A DNA stretch of 64,000 nt from assembly GCA_004194705.1 (NCBI GenBank), contig SADC01001319.1, positions 310,001-374,000 of the forward strand, read 5' to 3'. The stretch comes from Ditylenchus dipsaci (Eukaryota; Nematoda; Chromadorea; Rhabditida; Anguinidae). A program made the position numbers and the translations under genes. Shown in pieces: positions 46,201-54,940 of this stretch (within the stretch, counting starts at the first letter, position 1; every line of letters begins with the position of its first letter). The notes under the pieces were generated by a model, which made no database searches, was not told the DNA's origin, and worked only from the letters and a program-made list of their open reading frames with translations.

Positions 46201-49200
46201 CCTGGGTATCACCATCTGGGTACATTCGCCTGGGTACCACCACCTGGATGCCACCACCTGAGCACTCCCACCTGCATACACCCGCCTGGGTACCACCGAC
46301 TGTGCACTTCCGCCTGGCTACCATCAACCGAGTACCACCAACTGAGGACCACTACCTGGGTATACTCACCAGGGTAACACCACCTTGGTGCCACCACCTG
46401 GGTACCACTATCTGGATACCACCAACTGCATACCATCTACAGTCGACTCTCTCATTAGTGTACACTCTGGTTAGTGTACACTCTCCCATTAGTGTTCACT
46501 CTCATTAATATACACTTCTCATTAGTGTATACTTGAAGCCGATCCCGACTGAATTTAAGACACTATCTTTAGTGTACACCACTTTTTAGTGTCCCCCTTT
46601 AGTGTACACCCTCAAAAATTCGGTTCTCTCATTACGAAAAGTAGCTGCTTTTACTTAGTTTTATCTCATTTGAACATTTTTGTCTCTCAATTAGGGCTGG
46701 CCCTTGTGCGGCTTTTAAAGCAACATTAAAGGGGTGTGAATCTCTTGAGTGTTTTTTTGTTGTTTTTGTTGTTGGCCAGTAATTGTTGAATTGTTTGTAA
46801 ATTGTAAATTGTTTGTTAAAAGATAGGTTTTAATGAATGAAGAATATTCTTAGCAATTTGTTGTCAACCGATCTTCCCATGTTTTTATCTAAAATGCCGT
46901 ATTTCCTCTAATAGGAGCCCATGGGCGCCTATTAGAATAATGCGATTTTTTTCAAACTTCAAGTAGTCTGAAACTTCTGTTTTTATTTAATGTTTGAGCT
47001 CTGTAAAAGAAGCCTTTGAGATTTTTGAAATTCTTCGCAGGCACTTTTTACACAGCTCAAACAGTAAATGAAAACAGAAATTTCAAACCACTTGAAGTTA
47101 GGATGGGCCCTTATTAAAGCATGAGCTCCTATTAAAGTGGATGCGGTAAAGAATTTTGACTAAAACTCTCATTAGTGTACGGCTCGTAAAATTAAGGTAA
47201 ATAAAAATTCTCATTAGTGTACACTTCTCATTATTGTACACCTGAGGCCGTCCCCGGGGTGTACACTAATGAGAGAGTCGACTGTACTGGGTAGCACCAA
47301 CTGAGTACTACCGCCTGGGTACCTGGTGGTGGTTTTCTCAGCCATCCTAATTGGCGCAAACGCTTTAATGATTTTGAATGTCTACTTTTACCAAAAAAGG
47401 TCTTGGCTTCCACCCGGATTTGAACCTGTGACCTCAAAAAATTTACCTATGGTAGGTTTATTTTGCTATATTGACCAGCAATGCACCACGTCGGAGTTCT
47501 GTACAATAGCGCGAAAGATGCGCCTTGAAAAACTCTATTGGAATAATATATATATACGGGGGTGGAAAGCGTTAAAAAACGCGATTACAAAGCAAAAAAT
47601 GCAATTCGTATTAACGAAGCTTCACCACCATAATACTATATGTAGATTTAACATACAGTAAACTAGTGGGAGTGAGAAAAATTGTCGCATTACTTGATTG
47701 AAAAATAAACAAGTTGGGTGTTCTAATACTTTTATTTGTTACAAATTTTTAGCTAGGAGTCATATTAATCATGCCACTTGCGGGCGGCTTCTGTGAGTCC
47801 TCTTTTGGCTGGTCAGGAGTGTTTTACTTCCAAGGAATCTTAAGTATTGCGTCATTCACTCTTTTCTTTTCTTTTTTAGAGATTCGCCTAAAATTCATAG
47901 GTTGATTTACAATTTTTAAAGACTTAACTATCTCATAAAATCAGCTTCAGGTGTATAAGTGATAAAGAGCTGAAGAAAATAGAAGCAGGCAAACATGATT
48001 CCCAACAGGGCTATAGCCAGTCTGTGCCCTACAAAGCTATTCTCAGCGACAAAGTAGTGTGGGCAGCTATGATTGCCCTGTTTTGTGATGCTATTGGCTT
48101 CCAAGTGTTTACACAATATGGCCCTTTATATTTAAACAAAGTTTGAACCTTTAGACTAAAAAATACAACAAAGTATTTAGGCACTGAATATTAATATTCG
48201 GGAGACTGGATTTTCCGCAGCTTTGCCTTCAGTGTTGACTATATTTGTGAAATTGTTTGCTGGTCCACTTTATGATAAGATGAAGTGCTCACAGACCACT
48301 AGAGTCAAGTTCTTTACTAGCTTATGTCTAGTAAGTTTTTTTAAGTTTTTGGTATTGCTTATTCAACGAGGCGTACTCACGCGTTCAAAATTGATGCTCG
48401 CCAATTCAAAACGGAAAGAAAAATAGGTAGCTAGAGAATGTTTGACCAGGGAAGAAAATAGTACTTTTAAGGGGTAGGATTTTATTTTTATTTCGGAACT
48501 GACATTTTTCTACTTTTTTTTCATAATCATTTACAACCATATACTACAAATGACGGTAGGAAGCGGTTATGGGTAAAAATCCCCAGCAAAAATCCCCCCA
48601 GCAAAAATCCCCCACAAAAATCCCCCAGAATAAAAATTGAAGTGAGGCAAATGTATCTAAGCAAATGTATTTCAAAACCACGGTATTCTAACTAAAATCA
48701 TGTCATGAACACTATTTTATAGTTAAAGACGTCCCAGTGCCGATGTAAACCGGAGTACCGAAGCATGAAACGAGGTAATGACTTTATTGCCTGGAGGGTG
48801 TAGTATAGTCTTTGTTTTTACTCACAATACCTAAAGTTAACTCGCAATGCCTGAAAGACCTTAACTCCTATGTGGATATCCTAACCAACTAGGTAAAGCC
48901 ACCTGGATACCTGATAACTGGATATTACTAGGTGAGTATCACTGCCGAGGTAGTACTACCCAAGTTCCACCACCTAACTTCTACCATTTCAGTACAACTA
49001 TTAAGATGCCCTACTACCAATTCTTGGGGAAGTTGAATTATAGGTTGTTGCTATGCTAAAGTAACCGAAATAGGAATTTTGAAGCTGTTTGGTTAGAAAA
49101 ATTGGTGTTTGCTACCAGCATCGGTTAAGATGCTTACATGGTAGCCTCAGGTACCCTCAGGTAGTTAAGGTATTTTTCTAGCTCGATGCGGGGATTCCGA

Positions 49201-52200
49201 ATAGCAAAACCGATATTTTGGTATTATCAAACCGTGTTTAGGGTCCCAATTTTGATTAACACATTGATAATATTGACAATAATTTGCTTATTTTAAGTCC
49301 GAGTCCGGGAATAAATGTCCATTTAATTTCAATTTCTATTCTGGGGGATTTTTGCTGGGGGGATTTTTGCTGGGGGGATTTTCGCTGGGGAGATTTTTGT
49401 TGGGGGGATTTTTGCTGGGGGAATTTGCTGGGGGGATTTTCGCGGGGGGATTTTTACCCATAACCTAGGAAGCAGCACAACATTTTAAGCATAAGGTTGT
49501 AAATTATCATGTGAATCAAAACAACGGTTCCGAAATAAAATATAAAAATCCGGGAAAGCCCTGGGTATGATGGCATGGAATTAGACATGGTTGAAGGTTT
49601 TTTAAATTCTAGCTCCAAATACTGTAAAGTAGGGGCAAGGGTTGTTTGGACAAAACCGCACTTGGTACCAAAAGTCACTTAAGACCTGACTTAAATTCAA
49701 ACAATAACCCAAAACAACTTATTTAAATTTGCGCCAGATCTTGGCACGACAACAACCAATAAGCGCTTCAAACGCTTACAACTGTTTCTATCTCTTCTGC
49801 TAGTCTAATCAGCTAGCATAATATTTATTCAACCCGTTCTCATTATTAATTCCTCTCTCATTTCCAGCTATTAAATTGGGTGTCTGGTGAGAAGTCTCGA
49901 GCTTGCACGCAGCACATTCGCACATTCGCATTCGCTCCTTCTGCTCTATCGCATTCCTGTGTTCCAAAGCCTCCTCGCTCCTCTTGACTACAGCGTTGGT
50001 GGTTCAGCTACGCCAGTCCGATCTCCGCTCTCTGGATCTGGTCGTGAGTTGAGTTTTAGTAAGTTGGAAACTGAGCGAGCCATTGAAATTTCTCGCGCAT
50101 CTAAAGTGATCCTAGGTCGAGGACCTGAACATAATCAGAAAGAATCCAATACACTGAAAGGGGTCACGAACAGATTCGGGTCACGAACAGATTTCTCCTT
50201 CACTCTCTGGAGATCCACTTGGTATTGAAACTATTATGTGTGAGTCTCGTAACTCTCCGCAAGAGGAGTTATTCCTGTTCAGATCGAAGGCATATCCTCT
50301 CTCATGAGATCCACATTCCTCTGGGTAGAAGACAGTCACCACACAGAGACTATGAAGGGGTCGGTGGACCTTAACCGTGAAGTGCTAGTGAATGCTCAAG
50401 AAGATGGCCAGAAGCTACAGTCGTCGCCAGTCCAGTCGCTGCTCCAACCGTCTAGTGCCAAGCCAAAGGAACTGCTCCGCTCCTCCAACGCCGGCCAAGT
50501 CAAGTGTCAAGCCAAGGAATCCAGCCAGCTCTCAAGCCAAGCAAAGAAGCCAGCCAGTCTCAGCAAAGAATGAGCCGTCCAGAATCCTATAGCTTCTCCG
50601 CATTTGTATTGTATGTGTGAGAGTCCTTGTGGCTCTCGAGTGAATGAAGTAAACCCCTTTCATAAGTCTTGTGTGTGTGTGCCTAGTCGTACATATTTTA
50701 CTATACTACCCTTTGCTCTGTATGATAGCTCAAATGAAAGCCTAGAGTCTTGGCTACATTTTAGTATAGGCTCATGAATGCTCCACCGAAACACGTCTAC
50801 CGAAACAATCAAAAATTGCTATGGTTTGGAAATATTATATTTATTAATTTTAATTGCCAGATGTTCGTGTTCATTTTGGCAGTTAGAACTTTTAAGAAAA
50901 AAGTAAAAAAGTTTGAAGATCAAGTGAATGAAAATGGTGTTTCGCTATGTTTCGGTGGAAAAAAATCCTAACACCATTTTCATTGACTTGATCTTCAAAT
51001 TTTTCATTTTTGTCTTGAAAGTTCTAACTTTCAAAATGAGCACAAACATCTGGCAATGAAAATGTAATGTAAATGTAAAACTTTTTAGAAAAATAAATAT
51101 ACCGTACATCTTTTAATAAGGACCCATGGGGCCTTATTTTTTAACATCTCTGAAGACATGAGGCCTTATAAGAAGATATACGGTGATATTTCCAATCCAT
51201 AGCAATTTCTGATTGTTTCGGTAGACGTGTTTCGGTGGAGTATTCAAGTGGAGTATTATAAGCCTTATATGAAACATGTGCCTTGCAGAAAAAAGTCAGA
51301 AAATATCGATCAAAGCAGTCCAAGAAAACCCCCAAAACGAAAAAAATTTAGTAGATTTTAGCCTTATAATTAGCTACAGATCTTGTAAAATCATGCTCGG
51401 ATGATTTTGTTGAATAGCCAAGAGTGTGAGGATCATTTTTACGACAAACTTTAAAATTAAAAGAGATAAAAAGGGTGTGCACCCACTGGGAATCGAACCT
51501 GAGAGTTCAAAATATTCGCTATTGGATGTGCAATAACAAGAGCCAATTAATATGAGCCACCCTGTAAATCGAAAGTGGACTGTACACCTACCGTATTCTC
51601 TCTAATAGAACACCAAGCCCCGCCCTCAAGAAAAGTTGAAAGAAAAAAAATTACTCTCTATTATAAAGCCATTCTCCAATAGACGCCAACCCTGGTCATG
51701 TTACCTACATCATTTTCAAAGTGAAAAAAATTGAAAAAAGTATCGGTTTAAATAGGTGGCTTATGCAAAGGAAAATGTTTGCTACAAATCTTTTTTATGA
51801 TGTGTTATGTGATGTCAACTGTATGATGAGAAAGCAACGCAACAGCAGCGCCGATGTCTTTCTACCTGCAGCGAAAAGTCTTTCACATGAGCTTATAATC
51901 CACTCGGTCAAGGCCTGCGAAATAACTAATGCCACAGATGGAAGTGAGGAATTCTTACTAAGGATGATATCATTCACTGCTTTAGGAAGCCTGGGCCCCA
52001 GTTGTCAAGCAAAACTTTAGCTAACGCGTGAAGATGAAAAATCGGCCGAGCTCTTTGAAGGAATTGACCTCGAATGAGAAGAGAATGTTAAAGACCATAA
52101 TGATGTCATAGCAATCTCTAAAATGTTTAATTGCTTGTTGAGTGGTAGTCGTTATTAAAAATTAGTATGACATTGGCGTAAAAAGCAATGATATTCAGAT

Positions 52201-53737
52201 GATGCTTAAATTTTTTCGGGGTTGGATAGATAGGTCGAAAAATAAAACGCCACTCTCTACCAGAACGTCATTCTCTAATAGAACGCCAGCCCTCGAAAAG
52301 GGTTTGAAAAATAGAACGCCATGGCGTTCTAATAGAGGGAATACAGTATATTAGGATTGTCAGCTTTTTTGTCAATCTGAATTTCAGCTGGGGATGGCCC
52401 TTTGTTTCTTTGCCCTAACTAGTCTACAGTCTATTAAAAATTGTCCTGCATGGGTGTTGCAAATATTCTTCACTGCTTCCACACCTTTCAGTGGAATGAA
52501 CTTTCTTGGCATAGTCAAGTGTGCTACACTGGTTGGTTTAATCAAAGGCGGGCAAAGATCAATTCAGATTGATCTAAAATCTAGATTCTAGATCATAGTT
52601 TTTGTGTTTAGGGTGATTCTTATGGTTCAGGGTGAGATTCTGAACTATTGACTCAATCAAACGGCAGATATGATGAGCGCAATCGAATTTTTGCAAAAAA
52701 ACTTTCCCCGGTAAACCCCTCAAAAAACCATCTTTTAATGGCTTTTGGTCTTTCTGGAGGGTGATTCTGAGCGATCCAAGTCGTTTTTAGAATACAAAAT
52801 TTGAATTCGCGCGAAATTTTGACTACCTTAACAATAATATTTGTCAGGTCAGTTTAGATTGATCTGAACTGATCTAGATCTACCTGATCTTTGCCCACCC
52901 CTGGGTTTAATAACAGACGTCTAAAGTCGATATTAAAACCTAGATATCCGGAAAGTTTTCACCAGTGCTAATGGCCTGGTTCACGCTAATAGATGGTAGG
53001 TTGTATTTTATATCATCGATTTTTATGACATTTTTTAGTTCGCTCCTTTTCTAATTTAAGCGATATTAAATACTCCTGCTCCATTTAACGCACTCGCTCC
53101 AATAAACGCCTCCCTTAGGAGAATTTACGGACCTTCAAAAAAATGGGTATAATAAAAAATGTCTGTCCTTACATACGCTAGCCTATTCCTGCCTAAGTCT
53201 AATGACTAAAAACTCTTGAAAAACAACAAGGGGCCAAGGTAACCTCCCCCCCATTATCATATAGGACCAAAAACGCCTTAAGACATACACCAGAGGAAAT
53301 GCGGTAAGTGTCAGGCTTCGCCTGAGTTAAAAAAATTCAAAACATGTACCAAACAAGCCGAAAATATATAAAATTAAAAAAGGCGTGAATTTAAAAAATG
53401 TCAAAAAAATTAACAAAACTAAACAAAAACGCTCTTATGCCAGATGGAATTGCCGTACTACTTATACCTTTGCTTGTCAACTTTATCGCTCCAGATGGAA
53501 CTTTGTATCAGGTAAGACATGGATTCTTTTTTTCAGTAATGTAACTCCAAGCTGACTTTAAATTATTTGAAATAAATTCTAAGTAAGCTCATGGTTTAGT
53601 GGGGTATATTGTTTGTTGGCTTTGGAGTGATTGAAGTGCTGGCCGTCCTATTTTTTGATCTAGTTGTTGATGCGGAGCCTCGAAAATGGTCAGAACTACA
53701 GACTCAGAAGGATGGCGTCAAGCAAGAAATCCAATAG
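37295..53737 (+). CDS. SLC17-type MFS anion transporter, copy A (possible frameshifts)
   Basis: Exons recognised: 37295-37484, 39293-39416, 44813-44918, 44969-45075, 47753-47900, 47951-48140, 48181-48330, 52388-52531, about 53400-53511 and 53600-53737; roughly 470 aa. Family blocks: [12 protein letters not shown] then [12 protein letters not shown] (TM1), [16 protein letters not shown] (TM2/3), [20 protein letters not shown] (TM4), [75 protein letters not shown] and [18 protein letters not shown]17 members carry phosphate, organic anions or glutamate across plasma or vesicle membranes; substrate here is unknown. Two one-base losses relative to the expected frame: at 44968 (AAGGAG where copy B has AAGGGAG) and in the T-runs near 47863-47879. 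The start of the penultimate exon was not resolved. It may be a pseudogene or carry consensus errors. Confidence 0.7.
37787..38632. mobile_element. Large palindromic element in SLC17 copy A intron 1
   Basis: Arms 37787-38045 and 38375-38632 are near-perfect inverses (CCCCACGGGGACTGATCAGG pairs with CCTGATCAGTCCCCGTGGGG). The middle carries the CTCTGGTATGCAT module and a GC-rich hairpin at 38185-38228. The same element is in the equivalent intron of copy B (58660-59870), so it predates the tandem duplication. Confidence 0.75.
38650..38765 (+). repeat. CCTGGCTACC-type minisatellite
   Basis: Loose repeats of the type CTACTGG-TGCCCTCCT and CCTGGCTACC next to the palindrome. The inverse form (GGTAGCCAGGAGGAGG) is found at 62213-62450 in copy B. 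Confidence 0.45.
42130..42300. repeat. Palindromic repeat inside the hAT-like element
   Basis: CTAGGAACTGAGATTTTTTT pairs with AAAAAACGTCAGTTCCAG; TACAATCGTATGCTAA near 42180 and AAGAAGCAGGGCTACATTTTG near 42208 are shared with the palindrome flanking 48565-49465. Confidence 0.45.
42801..42939. mobile_element. Pogo-like MITE (CCGTA / CTCTAATA class), word GAGCCCCC
   Basis: CCGTAAATCCTCTAATAGAG with CCCCC at the left and the exact inverse (CTCTATTAGAGGATTTACGG) at the right, TA flanks (42799-42800, 42940-42941); 139 bp, nested in the hAT-like element. Confidence 0.8.
43205..43627 (+). CDS. Orphan two-helix membrane-protein ORF carried in a hAT-like element
   Basis: An open frame ending at a TAA near 43625 reads a Gly/Ser/Asn-rich stretch ([16 protein letters not shown], then [19 protein letters not shown]), then two hydrophobic segments ([16 protein letters not shown] and [20 protein letters not shown]) and a short basic tail ([10 protein letters not shown]). 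It begins after a stop near 43190, and a TTACAG acceptor-like site at 43226-43231 could open an exon. It resembles a 3' exon of a membrane protein rather than a transposase. It may be a captured host exon or an element cargo gene; no homologue is recognised. Confidence 0.45.
   Translation, partial: TSKFSSVVTENDVHVRAKLRSGRGGGRGNNGHSSSSDGNSNDGQSISGDSVSEGGSKPDSKNKATVKTFISGGVFSVGTGIASWAVWSGFPQLQAWLNSNVTLVGWLTYGLGGMVFLMVLLIALWMFATACGMLLRKDPL
44140..44615. mobile_element. hAT-like MITE, 8-bp TSD, CGGATAT word arrays
   Basis: CAGGGCCGCATCGGATAT at the left and ATATCCGATGCAGCCCTG at the right, with GTATACAC duplicated at 44132-44139 and 44616-44623. CGGATATCGGAT units fill both ends. It lies 114 bases beyond the previous hAT-like element. 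Confidence 0.88.
46130..46437 (+). repeat. CACCTGGGTACCAC minisatellite, split by a transposon
   Basis: About twenty degenerate 13-15-nt units of the type CACCTGGGTACCAC. The array resumes at 47287-47333 on the other side of the pogo-like element 46440-47284, showing that the element inserted into it. Apparent ORFs over it are repeat translations. Confidence 0.7.
46440..47284. mobile_element. Pogo/Tigger-like element, word CTCATTAGTGTACAC
   Basis: CAGTCGACTCTCTCATTAGTG at the left and CACTAATGAGAGAGTCGACTG at the right, TA flanks (46438-46439, 47285-47286). CTCATTAGTGTACACTT units occur five or more times at the left and several times at the right. A second class of MITE (46897-47146) is nested inside. 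No transposase ORF. Confidence 0.85.
46897..47146. mobile_element. Pogo-like MITE (CCGTATT / CTCTAATA class), word GGAGCCC, nested
   Basis: CCGTATTTCCTCTAATAGGA with GCCC at the left and an imperfect inverse (GAGCTCCTATTAAAG then ATGCGG) at the right. The middle is a palindrome around GTTTGAGCTCTGTAAAAG. The left flank reads TG rather than TA, a likely mutation. Confidence 0.6.
48565..49465. mobile_element. DNA transposon with GGTTATGGGTAAAAA ends, 8-bp TSD, AAAAATCCCCC arrays
   Basis: The ends are GGTTATGGGTAAAAA and the exact inverse, and TAGGAAGC is duplicated at 48557-48564 and 49466-49473. Subterminal arrays are CAGCAAAAATCCCCC units at 48578-48632 and inverted GGGGGGATTTTTGCT units at 49345-49455. 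It shares its 15-nt termini and TSD size with 4403-8174 but not the word. The interior is non-coding with CACCTGG-type repeats at 48880-48970. It is inserted in the middle of an older palindromic repeat (about 48480-49550). Confidence 0.9.
49860..50690 (+). repeat. GC-richer segment, possible LTR-retrotransposon remnant
   Basis: Markedly less AT-rich than the surroundings. TTGGGTGTCTGGTGAGAAG near 49876 resembles a primer-binding-site/leader junction of LTR elements, and GTGAGAGTCCTTGTGGCTCTC then GAATGAAGTAAACCCC near 50618-50660 resembles an LTR R/U5 region (trimmed reading). Frames between encode only low-complexity Ser/Pro/Gln/Lys-rich peptides. No gag, protease or polymerase motif is seen, so the call is weak. 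Confidence 0.3.
50778..51244. mobile_element. Palindromic element (CTCCACCGAAACACGTCTAC ends)
   Basis: CTCCACCGAAACACGTCTAC at the left pairs with GTAGACGTGTTTCGGTGGAG at the right, continuing through AAACAATCA and CCAAT/ATTGG blocks. An inner palindrome (GATCAAGTGAATGAAAATGG / CCATTTTCATTGACTTGATC) is centred near 50968. The small MITE 51102-51183 is nested in the right arm. Confidence 0.75.
51102..51183. mobile_element. 82-bp pogo-like MITE, word AAGGACCC
   Basis: CCGTACATCTTTTAATAAGG at the left and CCTTATAAGAAGATATACGG at the right, flanked by TA on the left. Word AAGGACCC / GGGGCCTT is inverted within 30 bases. Confidence 0.6.
51475..51575 (-). repeat. tRNA-like sequence (pseudogene or SINE head)
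   Basis: The minus strand contains CAGGTTCGATTCCCAGTGGG, a good B-box/T-arm match, with an arm-like GTGGGTGCACACCC next to it and an A-box-like stretch upstream. I did not obtain a full cloverleaf or an anticodon, so it is not called as a tRNA gene. Confidence 0.35.
51591..52346. mobile_element. Pogo-like element (CCGTATT / CTCTAATA class) with transposase relic, word GAACGCCA
   Basis: CCGTATTCTCTCTAATAGAA at the left and TTCTAATAGAGGGAATACAG at the right, TA flanks (51589-51590, 52347-52348). Words AACGCCA/AACACCA recur at both ends. The interior (51880-52100) encodes a transposase tail with the pattern [16 protein letters not shown] and [10 protein letters not shown], matching the relic at 30462-30720. 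Confidence 0.78.
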
Positions 53738-53836
53738 AATTTTCACATTCTTTTATTGTATGTTTTGCGAACTTTTATTTGTTATGAAAGTTATATTTTA
53801 ATTAAGTTTTTTTATTAGTTTCCATAAACAATATCT

Positions 53837-54065
53837 GTATATAATATTTGGCATGTGTGGAAGAGTCACTACTTTTGTGTTAAATTCCAATTTTCTACCA
53901 TGTTTTGCGAACCTACGTTATATATCTCCCCCGAAATCTTCAAGAACAACATCTTGGCTCTCTTTTAAGCACAAATACGGATAATTCAACTTGCTTTTAA
54001 AAGTTTTCTTCTCGTCCTCTAAATTGGAGATGGTGGATTTTAGCCTAGATGTATAGTGAATTTTT
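53837..54065. repeat. Dispersed repeat, second copy at 61975-62190
   Basis: Both contain CTTTTAAGCACAAAT and AAATTGGAGATGGTGGATTT about 230 bp apart in total length. It lies downstream of SLC17 copy A and in intron 4 of copy B, so it spread after or apart from the gene duplication. Confidence 0.55.
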
Positions 54066-54123
54066 TTGTTTAAGCCGGATTCTTTTTTTTCAAGATCGAA
54101 GCTGAGCCTTTTTGCACTGGGGT

Positions 54124-54270
54124 TTTTGGCTGCGCCATTTTGTCCCGGGCATTTTGGCTGTGGAATTCAGCCCTCAGTTGGGCTTTTTAAAGCACTTTTA
54201 AGGCCTCTCAGGGTAAAAGCCCACAGCAAAGGTGCCCTGGGACAAAATGGCATAGCCAATATGCGCCGGA
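54124..54270. mobile_element. Small palindrome (GCGCCATTTTGTCCCGGGCA arms)
   Basis: GCGCCATTTTGTCCCGGGCA at the left pairs with TGCCCTGGGACAAAATGGC at the right; the centre has GCCCTCAGTTGGGC. Non-coding. Confidence 0.5.
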
Positions 54271-54316
54271 CAAAATATGCCATTTATATTGCCATTCGCA
54301 AGTTTGCAAATGATGC

Positions 54317-54372
54317 AAATTTCTGACACTGGGATACTTTTGTCACAGATTTTCGGAAATTCTACTAGACAT
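54317..54372 (+). pseudogene. Short fragment of SLC17 exon 1
   Basis: TTTCTGACACTGGGA then TTTTGTCACAGATTTTCGGA and AATTCTACTAG match the first 55 bases of exon 1 of copies A and B, then diverge. It sits 0.6 kb upstream of copy B and indicates a third, mostly lost, copy or a partial duplication. Confidence 0.6.
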
Positions 54373-54940
54373 AAATTTCCAACTAAAAAATAATATCTGC
54401 AGCACGATTGGCATGCGCAGGCGAAACGCCGGCTTAGTCGGTCTAAACGCCGGAGCTTGCTTATCCTCAAGCGCCAGCGCTTATAAGCGCCGGCGCTTAG
54501 GCATAATCTAGATTCTGGAGTTACAAAAAAGGACAAATCGTCGATACAATTTTTTTTAATCACAAAACCCCACCCCCTTACAAATATCTACTCGGTTTCC
54601 GTCCACCAGTCCATTCAGCAAACTTAAATAAACTAGCAGAACAAGCATTTTGGGAATCATCGATTATACTGTTTGCATTTTGTGTGCTGTGTTCTATCCT
54701 TGAAATTTATATTTCGAAAGACCGAAGTTTCAGCATATTCGAACTACAAATTCAAGGGCCATGGCGAATTCAAAATGACTTTTTATTTATTTTAAAAGCA
54801 ATGAATAACTGTTTCAAGTTCTTTATTAGTATTTTACTTTTTGGACTGCATAACAATTATCAATACTGCGAATATTATGCAAATCAAGCAAATTTTTAAA
54901 AGATAGAAAAAGAACTCTATCAAACATACATTTGCGGACA

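Noticed and set aside
46209..46508. Frames rich in Trp/Pro or Tyr/Pro over the minisatellite
   Set aside because: They follow the CACCTGGGTACCAC repeat and have no start context, splice sites or domain.
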